A stretch of DNA of 64,000 nt from DASXKD01 sp963734725 (lineage in GTDB: Bacteria > Actinomycetota > Actinomycetes > Streptosporangiales > Streptosporangiaceae), in assembly GCA_963734725.1 (NCBI GenBank), contig CAVTIX010000008.1, positions 372,001-436,000 on the forward strand. Reading direction: 5' to 3'. This document shows, piece by piece, positions 33,758-44,730 of this stretch; position 1 is the stretch's first letter, and each line of letters starts with the position of its first letter. Both the position numbers and the translations under genes were made by a program. The notes beneath the pieces were generated by a model. It did not search any database. It was given only the letters and a program-made list of their open reading frames with translations, and was not told the DNA's origin.

Positions 33758-34918
33758 ATGAAGGTAGGGGTGCTCAAAGAGACCACGCCAGGCGATCGCC
33801 GGGTGGCGCTCGTCCCCGAGATGGTCGGGCGGCTGCAGGGGGCGGGGCTGGATGTCCTGGTGCAGTCCGGCGCGGGGGACGGCGCCTGGTTCGCGGACAG
33901 CGCGTACGCGGAAGCCGGCGCCTCCATCGTGTCCCGTGACGAACTGCTGGCCGAGGCCGACGTCGTGGTGGGGATCAGCCGACCGGAGGAGCGGGTGACC
34001 GGCGCGCTGCGCCCGGGCCAGGCCCTCGTCGGGCTGCTGAACCCGCTGGTCGACCCGGCTTTCGCCGCCGCCATGGCCGCCCGCGGGGTGACCGCGATCA
34101 GCATGGATGCGCTCCCCCGCACGCTTCCCCGGGCGCAGGGGATGGACGCGCTGACCTCCCAGGCGAACGTGGCCGGCTACAAGGCGGCGCTCGTCGGGGC
34201 GGCCGCGTTCGGCAGGTTCTTCCCGCTGCTCATCACCGCGGCCGGTACCGCACGGCCGGCCAAGGTGCTGGTGCTGGGCACGGGGGTGGCGGGCCTGCAG
34301 GCCATCGGCACGGCCAGGCGGCTCGGCGCGGTGGTCTCGGCCTATGACGTGCGGCCGCAGACCAAGACGGAGGTCGAGTCGCTGGGGGCCACGTTCATCG
34401 AGCTGACCTCGGTGGGGCCCGCGGCCGGCGAGGGCGGGTACGCGCGGGCGCTGGCCGAGGACGAGCGGCAGGCGCAGCAGGCCGAGCTGGCCGGTCACAT
34501 CGCCCGGCACGACGTGGTCATCACCACCGCCCAAGTACCTGGGCGGCGGCCGCCGCTGCTGGTCACCGACGAGGCGATCAAGGCGATGGCGGCCGGCTCG
34601 GTGATCGTCGACATGGGGGCGGGCCCGCTCGGGGGCAACGTCTCTGGCTCGGCGCCGGACACCGAAACCGTGACCGAGAACGGCGTGACGGTGATCGGCG
34701 CGGGCGGCCTGGCGGCGACGGTGCCGACCGCGGCGTCGTCCGCGTTCGCGCGCAACGTCAGCGCGCTCCTGCTGCACATGGCCGCCGACGGGGCGCTCGC
34801 CATCGACCTGACCGATGAAATCCAGGCCGGAGTCGTCATCACGCACGACAGGGCCGTAGTCCAGCCGGCCACCGCGGCCCTGCTCGCCGGCGATCCCAAC
34901 GGAGGTACCGCGTCGTGA
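33758..34918 (+). CDS. pntAA: Proton-translocating transhydrogenase subunit alpha-1 (NAD-binding)
   Basis: NAD(H)-binding domain I of the Re/Si-specific transhydrogenase that couples hydride transfer between NADH and NADP+ to proton flow. Seen: MKVGVLKETTPGDRRVALVP, VLVLGTGVAGLQAIGTARRL, SAYDVRPQTKTEVESLGA and SVIVDMGAG. I chose the ATG at 33758, the family N-terminus; 386 residues. Its TGA overlaps the GTG of the next gene by four bases. The three-gene split arrangement is common in actinobacteria and alphaproteobacteria. Confidence 0.94.
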   Translation: MKVGVLKETTPGDRRVALVPEMVGRLQGAGLDVLVQSGAGDGAWFADSAYAEAGASIVSRDELLAEADVVVGISRPEERVTGALRPGQALVGLLNPLVDPAFAAAMAARGVTAISMDALPRTLPRAQGMDALTSQANVAGYKAALVGAAAFGRFFPLLITAAGTARPAKVLVLGTGVAGLQAIGTARRLGAVVSAYDVRPQTKTEVESLGATFIELTSVGPAAGEGGYARALAEDERQAQQAELAGHIARHDVVITTAQVPGRRPPLLVTDEAIKAMAAGSVIVDMGAGPLGGNVSGSAPDTETVTENGVTVIGAGGLAATVPTAASSAFARNVSALLLHMAADGALAIDLTDEIQAGVVITHDRAVVQPATAALLAGDPNGGTAS

Positions 34919-35258
34919 CCACGGAGCTGCTCACCGACATCACCATCTTCGTGCTCGCGCTGCTCGTCGGGTTCGAGGTCATCAGCAAGGTGCCCGCGAC
35001 CTTGCACACCCCGCTGATGTCCGCGGCGAACTCGATCCACGGCATCGTCCTGGCGGGCGCCATGCTCATCGCGGTCACCGCGGACAACGCGCTCGGCTAC
35101 ATCCTCGCCTTCGTGGCCGCCGCGTTCGCCGCCATGAACGTCGTCGGCGGCTACGTGGTCACCGGGCGGATGCTCAAGATGTTCCGCCGCAGCCGGGCGC
35201 CGGTGCCCGCGGCGGACACCCCGGCCGCGGTCAACGGGCAGAGCACCGGCGGCCGGGC

Positions 35259-35262
<4 letters not shown>
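34915..35262 (+). CDS. pntAB: Proton-translocating transhydrogenase subunit alpha-2 (membrane)
   Basis: 115 residues with three hydrophobic segments (LLTDITIFVLALLVGFEVI, SIHGIVLAGAMLIAVTA, GYILAFVAAAFAAMNVVGGY), matching the small membrane subunit, and a short Pro/Ala tail. GTG start, overlapping both neighbours by four bases. Confidence 0.92.
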
Positions 35263-36648
<1,386 letters not shown>

Positions 36649-36668
<20 letters not shown>

Positions 36669-37014
36669 CCCCGCCGGGCCCGGCGAACTCTTCGAACGCG
36701 GCGTAAGCGCGCGGGCCCCAGACCGTGCCCGGGCCGCCGTTCATCGCGATCACCACGCCCATCGCCTCCGCGACCTCCTCGGCGGTCACGCCCTGGCGCA
36801 CCGCCGAGCGGGCATGGGCCACGACGCATCCGTCGCATTCCCTGGTGGCCGAGATGGCCAGCGCGATCAGTTCCTTCACCTTGGCCGGCAGCGCGCCGTC
36901 GCCCATGGCCGCCCGCTGCAGCGCGGCGTACCCCGCGTACACCTCCGGGATGGCCGCGCGGAGCCGTCGGCCCGCAGGCCTCAGCTCGTCCTGGATCTCG
37001 CGGGCTGTCGTCAC
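36649..37014 (-). CDS. Carboxymuconolactone decarboxylase / AhpD-like protein
   Basis: 121 residues of the all-helical CMD fold. The redox motif CDGCVVAHARSAV has the CxxC and the His seen in AhpD-type peroxidase partners, so a thiol-dependent antioxidant role is more likely than decarboxylation. GTG start with GAGGAGG upstream. It converges on pntB, overlapping it by 20 bases. Confidence 0.85.
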
Positions 37015-37138
37015 GTCGGCCTCCTCGGTCGCAGTCGTGAGCCCTTGCTGAGCTATGGTCGGTTCCGGGGATCATTGAACGCCAGTGCCCGCGGCACGGC
37101 CAACGAAAGCAGCGGCGGTGAGGCACATTTTCGACGAC

Positions 37139-37333
37139 GGGCAGCGTCATGCCGCAGCCGCCGGGCCGACCGCCGCATCGCTGCGCAATGCGGCCCCGGC
37201 GGCGAGACTCTACTCGCCCGCAGGCAACCGCCGGACTCCCGTGCCTCCCGCACCGCCCGATCGCGCGCCTCCGGCACGACCAAGCGCGCTATTGGCCTGC
37301 GCGTCTCCGGCACGACGTCCCGCGAGGGAGGCC
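37139..37333 (-). repeat. Dispersed intergenic repeat, copy A
   Basis: Read on the minus strand it begins GGCCTCCCTCGCGGGACGTC and ends GGCTGCGGCATGACGCTGC. It is clearly homologous to copies B (39630-39818) and C (48242-48412) along its full length. Its outer end, read on the plus strand, gives GCGAGGGAGGCC, which places GGGAGG six to seven bases before the pirin start. Confidence 0.85.
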
Positions 37334-37335
37334 AG

Positions 37336-38283
37336 ATGAGCACGGTCGAGTCAGATCTGGACGTACCGGGCGGGGCCGCCCAGCCCGCGCCGGGTGATAC
37401 CGAGGTCACGACAGCGCGCCTTGCCCGGGTCGGCGACCTCGACGTGCGGCGGCTGCTGCCGCTGCGGCAGCGGCGCAGCGTCGGCGCGTGGTGTTTCGTG
37501 GACCACTACGGCCCGGCGTCGGTCGATGGCGTGGCGGGCATGCAGGTCCCGCCGCACCCGCACATCGGGCTGCAGACGGTCACCTGGCTCATCGAGGGCA
37601 ACGTGCTGCACCGGGACGGCCTGGGCAGCGAGCAGCTGATCCGGCCCGGCCAGCTCAACCTGATGACCGCGGGCCACGGCATCGCCCACTCCGAGGAATC
37701 GCCGGAAGACCACGACCCGTGGCTGCACGGGGTGCAGCTCTGGCTGGCGCTGCCCGACGCGCACCGGCAGGCGGCGCCCGACTTCGAGCACCACGCGGAC
37801 TTGCCGGCGCTGCGGCTCGGCGGGCTCCACGCGACGGTATTCGCAGGCTCGCTGGCCGGCGTCACCTCCCCTGCACGGGTGTTCTCCAGCCTGGTGGGTG
37901 CGGAGCTCAGCGCCCCGGTGGATGCCCGCGGCACCGTGCCGCTGGCGCCGCACCATGAACACGTCATCTTCATGGCCTTCGGCACGGCCGCCGCCGACGG
38001 GACCGATCTCGCGCCCGGCAGCCTCCTCTACCTGCCGCCCGGGCACGACTCCGCGGAGATCACCGCACGAGCGGGCGCCCGGCTGTTCCTGCTGGGCGGC
38101 GAGCCGCTCGGGGAGACCTTGCTGATGTGGTGGAACTTCGTGGGACGGACCCCGGACGACATCGCCGCGGCGGCGCGCGACTGGGCCAACGGACAGCGGT
38201 TCGGGCAGGTGGCCGGGTACCGGGGCGCGCCGCTGGCCGCCCCGCCGCTCGACCCGGTGCGGCTGGCCGGGAAGGCCAGGTAG
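37336..38283 (+). CDS. Pirin-family bicupin protein
   Basis: 315 residues. The N-terminal cupin has the metal-binding His/Glu set in PPHPHIGLQTVTWLIEG, VLHRDGLGSEQ and GHGIAHSEESPED. Pirins bind iron and act as quercetinases or redox-responsive regulators; the function here is not determined. The ATG at 37336 directly follows dispersed repeat A, whose GAGGGAGG acts as its Shine-Dalgarno. The next gene starts three bases after its stop. Confidence 0.9.
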   Translation: MSTVESDLDVPGGAAQPAPGDTEVTTARLARVGDLDVRRLLPLRQRRSVGAWCFVDHYGPASVDGVAGMQVPPHPHIGLQTVTWLIEGNVLHRDGLGSEQLIRPGQLNLMTAGHGIAHSEESPEDHDPWLHGVQLWLALPDAHRQAAPDFEHHADLPALRLGGLHATVFAGSLAGVTSPARVFSSLVGAELSAPVDARGTVPLAPHHEHVIFMAFGTAAADGTDLAPGSLLYLPPGHDSAEITARAGARLFLLGGEPLGETLLMWWNFVGRTPDDIAAAARDWANGQRFGQVAGYRGAPLAAPPLDPVRLAGKAR

Positions 38284-38286
38284 GGC

Positions 38287-39618
38287 GTGGACGCGGCGGC
38301 GCTTGAGGCGTGGCGGGACCGGCCGGCGGCGCAGCAGCCGGACTGGCCGGACCCGTCGGCCGTCAGGGCCGTCACCCGCGAGATCGCCAGCATCCCGCCG
38401 CTGGTGTTCGCCGGTGAGTGCGACATCCTGAAAGAGCGGCTGGCCGCGGTGGCCCGCGGCGAGGCGTTCGTCCTGCAAGGCGGCGACTGCGCGGAGACCT
38501 TCGACGGCTCGACGGCCGACGCGATCCGGGGCAAACTGCGAACCTTGCTGCAGATGGCGGTCGTGCTCACCTACGCCGCCAGCGTGCCGGTGGTGAAGAT
38601 CGGGCGGCTGGCGGGGCAGTTCGCCAAGCCGCGCTCGTCGGCCGCGGAGACCCGCAACGGCGTGGCCCTGCCCGCCTACCGTGGCGACGCCGTCAACGGG
38701 CTGGAGTTCACCGCAAAAGCCAGAACGCCGGACCCGCAGCGGATGCTGCGCGCCTGCCACTACTCGGCGGCGACGCTCAACCTGTGCCGGGCGTTCACCC
38801 AGGGCGGCTACGCGGACCTGCGCCAGGTGCACACCTGGAACACCGACTTCGTGGCGGCCAGCCCGGCTGGCCAGCGGTACGAGGCCTTGGCCAGCGAGAT
38901 CGACCGCGCGCTGACGTTCATGCACGCCAGTGGCACGGACCCGGCGGAGTTCCGCACGGTCGAGTTCTACTCCAGCCACGAGGCCCTGCTGCTGGAGTAC
39001 GAACGGGCGATGACCCGGATCGACTCGCGCACCGGGCTGCCCTACGACACCTCCGCCCACTTCCCGTGGATCGGCGAGCGCACCCGGGCGCTGGACGGAG
39101 CGCACGTCGAGTTCTTCCGCCACGTCCGCAACCCGGTCGGCGTCAAGCTGGGGCCGTCCAGCACACCGCAGGACGCGCTGGCGCTGGTGGACCGGCTCAA
39201 CCCGGACAACGAGCCGGGCAGGCTCACGTTCATCACCCGGATGGGCGCCTCGGAGATCCGCTCCGCCCTGCCCCCGGTTGTGGCCAAGGTGACGGCGAGC
39301 GGCGCCCAGGTGGCCTGGGTCTGCGATCCCATGCACGGGAACACGATCGAGGCCCCGGCCGGCCGCAAAACGCGGCGGGTGGAGGACATCCTTGCGGAGG
39401 TCACCGGTTTCTTCGAGGTGCACCGGGCGCTGGGCACGCACCCCGGCGGCATCCACATCGAGTTCACCGGCGACGACGTGACCGAATGCGTCGGCGGGAG
39501 CCACGGCATCACCGAGGACGACCTGACCAACCGGTACGAGACCGCCTGCGATCCTCGCCTCAACCGCAGCCAGTCCCTGGACCTGGCCTTCCGCGTCGCC
39601 GAGCTCTACCGGGCCTGA
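38287..39618 (+). CDS. aroG: Class II 3-deoxy-7-phosphoheptulonate (DAHP) synthase
   Basis: First step of the shikimate pathway: PEP plus erythrose-4-phosphate to DAHP. Plant-type class II enzyme. Seen: FVLQGGDCAETFDG, KIGRLAGQFAKPRSS, the metal/substrate motif WVCDPMHGNTIEAPAG and GIHIEFTGDDVTECVGG. 443 residues, near the usual 450-460. GTG start three bases after the pirin gene, so co-transcribed with it, although no functional link is known. Confidence 0.94.
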   Translation: MDAAALEAWRDRPAAQQPDWPDPSAVRAVTREIASIPPLVFAGECDILKERLAAVARGEAFVLQGGDCAETFDGSTADAIRGKLRTLLQMAVVLTYAASVPVVKIGRLAGQFAKPRSSAAETRNGVALPAYRGDAVNGLEFTAKARTPDPQRMLRACHYSAATLNLCRAFTQGGYADLRQVHTWNTDFVAASPAGQRYEALASEIDRALTFMHASGTDPAEFRTVEFYSSHEALLLEYERAMTRIDSRTGLPYDTSAHFPWIGERTRALDGAHVEFFRHVRNPVGVKLGPSSTPQDALALVDRLNPDNEPGRLTFITRMGASEIRSALPPVVAKVTASGAQVAWVCDPMHGNTIEAPAGRKTRRVEDILAEVTGFFEVHRALGTHPGGIHIEFTGDDVTECVGGSHGITEDDLTNRYETACDPRLNRSQSLDLAFRVAELYRA

Positions 39619-39629
39619 CCTGATTCTTT

Positions 39630-39818
39630 GCCTCCCTCGCGGGACGTCGTGCTGGAGGCGCGCAAGACAGCCGCGCGCTTGGTCGTGCCGGAGGCGCGCA
39701 ATCGGGCGGTGCGGGAGGCATGGGTCCGGGGGCTCGCCCCCGGGACCAGCAGAGTCTCGGCGCCGGGAAGCCGCAGCGCGGAGCCAAGCGGCGTTCGGCC
39801 CGGCGGCTGCGGCGTGAT
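39630..39818 (+). repeat. Dispersed intergenic repeat, copy B
   Basis: Starts GCCTCCCTCGCGGGACGTCG eleven bases after the aroG stop and ends GGCGGCTGCGGCGTGATGG. It fills the gap between two convergent genes. An internal motif (GTGCYGGAGGCGCGC) occurs twice, as in copy A. No stop-free conserved protein is evident. Confidence 0.85.
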
Positions 39819-39829
39819 GGCAGGGCGTC

Positions 39830-41410
39830 TCAGCGCTTCTTGGCGCGCTTGTGCACCTTCGGCTGGTAGGGGCCGAGGGTGCTGTGGCGGCGGCTGGCCG
39901 GGGGCGGCGTAGTACACCCCCAGCAGGCGGGCTTGCCGGTGAAGTACGGCGGGATCGACGGTGAGTCCGTCGGCGGGTTGGTGGGCAGCAGCAGCGGCGG
40001 GCGCGGCGGCTGGTTGAAGTTGAAGTCCTGCACGATGTTTCCGAGAATCGGCAGGGCCTCCCGGACGTCGGGCCGCGGGTCCGGCCGCCCGTCGGTCTTG
40101 GGGTTGAGCCGGGCGCCGCCGAGGAAGTCGTCCTCGATGAACTTCAGGTAGGCGTCGCTGCTGAGCGTCTGCGAGTCGATGTAACCCTTCTTGGCGTACG
40201 GGGAGATCACCAGGCTGGGAACCCGCAGGCCGTAGCCGTTCTCGTCCACCGCCGGGGGGGTCACATTGTCGTAAAAACCGCCCCAGTCGTCCCAGGTGAG
40301 GAAGATCGCCGTGGACTTCCAGTCCGGGCTCTTCATGGCGGCGTTGATCAGCGCCGTGACGTACGCCTGGCCCCGGTGGACGCTGTTCGGCGGGTGCTCG
40401 CTGTCCGGGCCGGACGGGGTGATCCAGCTCACCGCCGGCAGGGTGCCCGTGGCGGCGGCGTGGAGGTAGGACGTCAGCGGCTGGATGTTGCGCACCTGGT
40501 GGTCATGGCGCACGTCGCCGAACAACGGAAGCGGGTTCCAGATCCCCGGCGTGGAGACGTCCTGCCGGACCGTAGCGCAGGTCTCTGCCCCGTCGTTGGC
40601 GCAGTCCGGCTGCGAACCGGGCTGCACGTAGTACGCCCAGCTCACATGGTGGGCGTAGAGCAGCCAGGTGATGTCGGTCCAGGCCAGGTCGATCGACGTC
40701 TCGCCGGTGGTCAGCTCCTTGTGCACCGCCTGGTCGAACTCTTTGACCCCGTACGGCCCGCCGATGTTGTTGACGCAGCTCATCGGCGAGCTGTTCTTGC
40801 AAGCCGCCGACCAAGCGGAGACCAGGTACAGGTGGTCAGCCAGCGACCAGGATCTCACGGGCTCGAACATGTGATCCTGCAGCACGAAGTTCTTGGCGTA
40901 GGCCCAGTAGTTCGGTATCTCCGCCGCGGTGTGGTAGCCCATGACGTCGGGGATGCCAGGACGGCCGGTGCAGGCCGGGTCGTCGGGCAACTTGCAGGAC
41001 GACTTCGCCGCGTCCCGCTGCCGGATGAACCCGTCCATCTTGCCGTGGTTCACGTCGGCGACCGCGTTCACCACGCCGTGCGGCCCGCCGCCGTTGACGT
41101 CACTGGTGTCGTGGTAGGGCGGGCTACATCCACCTGCCGGGTCGGGCACGCAAACCGTAGGCACGCCGTCGTGCATCGGGATGCCGGTCGCGCCGGGGTA
41201 GGTCCCGAAGTAGCTGTCGAATGACCGGTTCTCCTGCATGATGATGATCACGTGCTTGATCTTGTGAATCCCCGGCGGCACCACGTAGCTGCCCAGCGCG
41301 CCGCCCGCCACCGTCTCCTGCGAGGTGCACGCGGCCAGCAGCGCGATCCCCAGCGCGCCAGCACACGCGATGCGAAACGGCCGGAGGAGGGCTCGCCGGG
41401 CTGCCTTCAC
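39830..41410 (-). CDS. Lipoprotein phosphoesterase (phospholipase C / acid phosphatase family)
   Basis: About 526 residues from the GTG at 41410 (KAARRALLRPFRIACAG). The signal peptide ends in the lipobox LLAAC, so the protein is anchored to the outer face of the membrane. The phosphoesterase domain starts with KIKHVIIIMQENRSFDSYFG, contains GGPHGVVNAVADVNHGKMDG, YWAYAKNFVLQDHMFEP and LTWDDWGGFYDNV. The family hydrolyses phospholipids or other phosphate esters; the substrate cannot be told. The last 60 residues are Pro/Lys-rich. It follows dispersed repeat B convergently. Confidence 0.88.
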   Translation of the reverse strand: MKAARRALLRPFRIACAGALGIALLAACTSQETVAGGALGSYVVPPGIHKIKHVIIIMQENRSFDSYFGTYPGATGIPMHDGVPTVCVPDPAGGCSPPYHDTSDVNGGGPHGVVNAVADVNHGKMDGFIRQRDAAKSSCKLPDDPACTGRPGIPDVMGYHTAAEIPNYWAYAKNFVLQDHMFEPVRSWSLADHLYLVSAWSAACKNSSPMSCVNNIGGPYGVKEFDQAVHKELTTGETSIDLAWTDITWLLYAHHVSWAYYVQPGSQPDCANDGAETCATVRQDVSTPGIWNPLPLFGDVRHDHQVRNIQPLTSYLHAAATGTLPAVSWITPSGPDSEHPPNSVHRGQAYVTALINAAMKSPDWKSTAIFLTWDDWGGFYDNVTPPAVDENGYGLRVPSLVISPYAKKGYIDSQTLSSDAYLKFIEDDFLGGARLNPKTDGRPDPRPDVREALPILGNIVQDFNFNQPPRPPLLLPTNPPTDSPSIPPYFTGKPACWGCTTPPPASRRHSTLGPYQPKVHKRAKKR

Positions 41411-42074
41411 CGGCGCTTCCCCCGATCCGAGAAGCGAGCCTCCCGGCACGGCGCGCCTCTAGCGGCAAGCAAGCTGACCTCCCGACGGGAAGCTACCGGA
41501 ACGAGTGAGCTTCGTGACCCTGCCGGCAGCGCCGGCGACGGCAGGAGCGGCCACGCGACCGAACCCGGTACATCAACGAACGAGCCTGCCAGAATGCGCC
41601 CGCGGGCGAGCACCTACAGTACGGCGCCCTGAGACGTGCTAGTGCAGAGCGCCAGGAGCGGGGCAGCGCGGGCATGCCGCATAGATCACTCAGACGGCAC
41701 AGATCGACGGGACGCGGCCTAAGAAAGCCGGCCGCCGCGGGCCCACCGCCGGGCGGATCGAGCTAACAAGCCGTCCCGCCCCCCTGCGCGGTGCGCCCGC
41801 GGCGGCCGGAGCCATGCCGCCAGCCACGTGCCGGGGCTGGCCGGGCACCTGCCGCCTCCCCCCGAAGTGGCAAGTAGCCCGGCTGATGTCAGGAGATTAG
41901 AGGCGACGGGCTGGTCAGGGCATCGGCAGAACTGTGTAGGTGGTTATGTATTTCGATCGCCGAAAAGTGTCCGGGCAACGGTGTGGAGTCCGGCCCCATA
42001 TGTACAAGACCGCGGTTATTCTGGTTTCACTCGGCTGTACATGTACACATACCCCGCCGGCGCCGGAGTGCCTG
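41411..42074. other. Intergenic region with an AT-richer half
   Basis: About 660 bases between two divergently transcribed genes. The part from 41880 is clearly less GC-rich than its surroundings and holds a 12-bp palindrome; it probably contains the promoter of the LuxR-type gene. The first half must contain the phosphoesterase promoter. I see no convincing gene. Confidence 0.5.
42036..42047. promoter_or_regulatory. Palindrome TGTACATGTACA
   Basis: Perfect 12-bp palindrome 28 bases before the chosen start of the LuxR-type regulator; a related ATATGTACA lies 40 bases upstream. Unusual in this GC-rich context. Candidate operator. Confidence 0.45.
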
Positions 42075-44615
42075 GTGGCCTGGCAGGGGGGGCGAGACAG
42101 GCTGCACGGTAACGAGGTAAAAGAGATCCGGACTCATTTGCCCCAGGAACCAAACAGCTTCGTGGGTCGTGAACGCGAACTCACGGAGCTGTGTGAGTTG
42201 CTGGGCGTGACCCGGGCGCTTACCTTGTGCGGTCCGGGCGGCATCGGAAAGACCAGGCTGGCGCTGCGGGTTCTGCATACCGTAGCGGACACGTTCCCCG
42301 ATGGCCGTTTCTTCGCCGATCTGGGCGACCTGGCGCAGCCCGATCTCGTGGTCTCCCAGGTGGCATCGGCCATGGGCGTCGGCGAGGAGCCGGGACGACC
42401 GCTGCTGGACACGCTCGCCGATGCCGTGGCGTCGCGGCGGCTGCTCCTGGTTCTGGACAATTGCGAGCATCTGATCGACACGTGCGCCGCGGTGTGCCAG
42501 CGGCTGCTGGACGCCTCGCCCGGGCTGAGCCTGATCGCGACCAGCCGCGAGCCGCTGCGGGTGGCCGCAGAAACCGTCTGGCAGGTGCCGCCGCTGTCCG
42601 TCGGCCCCGCCGAACTCGATGGCGCCGAGGATGCGAACCGCTACGAGGCAATCCGGCTGTTCGCCGACCGGGCGGCCGCGTCCCTGCCCGGTTTCACCAT
42701 CGGCCCGGCCAATGTCGGCGCGGTTGTTTCGCTGTGCCGCGCGCTGGATGGCATGCCGCTGGCGATCGAACTAGCCGCCGCACGGGTGCGCGCGCTGTCG
42801 GTGGAGCAGATAGCCGAGCGGCTGGGCGACCGCTTCGCGCTGCTCACCACCGGCCACCGGACCGCGCCGCCGCGGCACCGCACGTTGCGCGCCACCATCG
42901 ACTGGAGCCATGACCTGCTCGGGCCGGAAGAGCAGGTGCTGCTGCGGCGGCTTTCAGTGTTCGCCGGATGGTCGCTGGAGATGGCCGAGCGGGTATGTGC
43001 CGATGTGGACATCCCGGCCGCGAGCATTCTCGATCTGATGGCCACGCTGGTGGACAAGTCCCTGGTGGTGGTCGACGCCGAGGTGCTCGGCCAGGCCCGC
43101 TACCGGCTGCTGGACACCATCAGGGAGTACGCCGCAGCGCGCCTCGCCGAGGCCGGCGAGACCACGGCCTTCGAGCTCGGGCTGCGCGACTATACGCTCG
43201 CGGTGGCCGAGCGCAGCCTCGCGATCGGGCTGGGCTGGATCCCGGCGCCCTGGTCGGCGCGGGTGGACGTGTTCCGCAGGTACGACGCGGAGATCGGCAA
43301 CGTGTGGCAGGTGCTCAGCGGCTGCCTGGCCGACGGCGACGCGGAGAGGGGGATGCGGATCTGCACCGCGGTCCGGCCGTGCTGGCTGGTGCGGGGCACC
43401 TTCGCCGAGGGCAATGAGTGGCTGGCCTCGTTCCTGGCTCTCGATGCGCCGGAGGCGCCCCTTGCGGTCCGCGGCGCCGCCCTGGTGGGCCGCGCGCAGC
43501 TCACCCTGTCCAGCGACCCAGCCCTGGCCGGGGTCCTGGCCGAGGAAGGGCTGGGGCTATGCCGCGCTGCCGAAGACAACTTCTGGACCGTGTCCGGGCT
43601 CAACCTCCTGGCCGAGGTCGCCCTGCACACCGGGCACGCGGACGACGCGACCGCCCGCGCCGGCGAAGCGCTGTCCATCGCCCGGGAGTCGGGTGACGGA
43701 TGGAACGAGGGATACGCGCTGGGCATCCAGGCGGCGATCGCCGGGGTGAGGGGAAACCTGCGCGACGCGCAGGACCTGGCGAAGGCCTCGATCGCGGTGA
43801 TGCGCCGGATCGACCAGCAGTGGGGGACCGCGCGGGCGCTGCTAGGCCTGGGTGATCTGGCCCGGCTGCGCGGCGATCCGGGCGACGCGCGCCGCCAGTA
43901 CCTGGATGCCCTGGTCATCCTGCGGGAGATCGATGCACGCCCGGAACTGGCGCGGTGCCTGGCCGGCCTCGGGCGGGTGGCCATGGACCTGGGCGCGATC
44001 GCGCTGGCGCGCCAGCACCTGGCCGAAGGCCTGGGGCTGAGCCATTCCACCGGCGCGCGCATCGGCGTGGCCCGCGGGCTGGAGGCGTTCGCGGCCCTGG
44101 CTGTGCGCGAAGACCGGCCGGGGCTGGCGGTGCAGTTGACCGCCGCGGCCGCCGCGCTGCGCGAGGTGGCCGGCCTGCCCGCGCTGTCCGGCGCGCGCAT
44201 GGAACGGTACCTGGCCCCCGCGCGCCACCTCGGCGCGCCCGCGGTGACCCGGCTGTGGGCCCGGGGGCTGGCCATGACCAGCGACGAGGCAGTCGCGCTG
44301 GCGCTGGACACCGGCCCGGGGGCGGACAACACCGTCGCGCTCACCGCGCTCGGCGCCACCCAGGAGCCCGCCGCACCGCCCGGCATGCTGACGCCCAGGG
44401 AGCGTGAGGTCGTCGCGCTGGTCGCCAGCGGCCTCAGCAACAAGGCGATCGCCAAGCAACTGTTCATCAGCCCGGCGACCGCCGCCCGGCACGTCGCCAA
44501 CATCATGGGCAAACTGGGATTCAACTCCCGCGCGAAGATCGCCGCCTGGGCCGCAGACCAGCCGCCCTACATCAGCGACCGGGGCGGGGATCCCCCGTCG
44601 GTGCGCCAGGCCTAG
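42075..44615 (+). CDS. Large ATPase regulator with C-terminal LuxR-type HTH
   Basis: About 846 residues. Order: FVGRERELTELCELL, Walker A CGPGGIGKTRLAL, Walker B LLLVLDNCEHLID, NB-ARC-like GMPLAIELAAARVRAL, a helical TPR-like region (about 400-740), then the LuxR HTH: LTPREREVVALVASGLSNKA, IAKQLFISPATAARHVANIM. Such proteins couple ATP/ligand sensing to transcription. The start is uncertain: GTG 42075 has GGAG at good spacing, and upstream in-frame codons (from 41940) have AT-rich, non-coding character. The TPR gene at 44731 follows in the same direction. Confidence 0.85.
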   Translation: MAWQGGRDRLHGNEVKEIRTHLPQEPNSFVGRERELTELCELLGVTRALTLCGPGGIGKTRLALRVLHTVADTFPDGRFFADLGDLAQPDLVVSQVASAMGVGEEPGRPLLDTLADAVASRRLLLVLDNCEHLIDTCAAVCQRLLDASPGLSLIATSREPLRVAAETVWQVPPLSVGPAELDGAEDANRYEAIRLFADRAAASLPGFTIGPANVGAVVSLCRALDGMPLAIELAAARVRALSVEQIAERLGDRFALLTTGHRTAPPRHRTLRATIDWSHDLLGPEEQVLLRRLSVFAGWSLEMAERVCADVDIPAASILDLMATLVDKSLVVVDAEVLGQARYRLLDTIREYAAARLAEAGETTAFELGLRDYTLAVAERSLAIGLGWIPAPWSARVDVFRRYDAEIGNVWQVLSGCLADGDAERGMRICTAVRPCWLVRGTFAEGNEWLASFLALDAPEAPLAVRGAALVGRAQLTLSSDPALAGVLAEEGLGLCRAAEDNFWTVSGLNLLAEVALHTGHADDATARAGEALSIARESGDGWNEGYALGIQAAIAGVRGNLRDAQDLAKASIAVMRRIDQQWGTARALLGLGDLARLRGDPGDARRQYLDALVILREIDARPELARCLAGLGRVAMDLGAIALARQHLAEGLGLSHSTGARIGVARGLEAFAALAVREDRPGLAVQLTAAAAALREVAGLPALSGARMERYLAPARHLGAPAVTRLWARGLAMTSDEAVALALDTGPGADNTVALTALGATQEPAAPPGMLTPREREVVALVASGLSNKAIAKQLFISPATAARHVANIMGKLGFNSRAKIAAWAADQPPYISDRGGDPPSVRQA

Positions 44616-44730
44616 CGGCGCGGGCCGCCGCCCAGATGAGGCTCCAGTCCGGGCCGGCCACCACCCACGCCGCCGCATCAGGCATGATCGGCTCCTCCCG
44701 CTGCCGGGCCTGCGCGTACCGTATCCCCTG

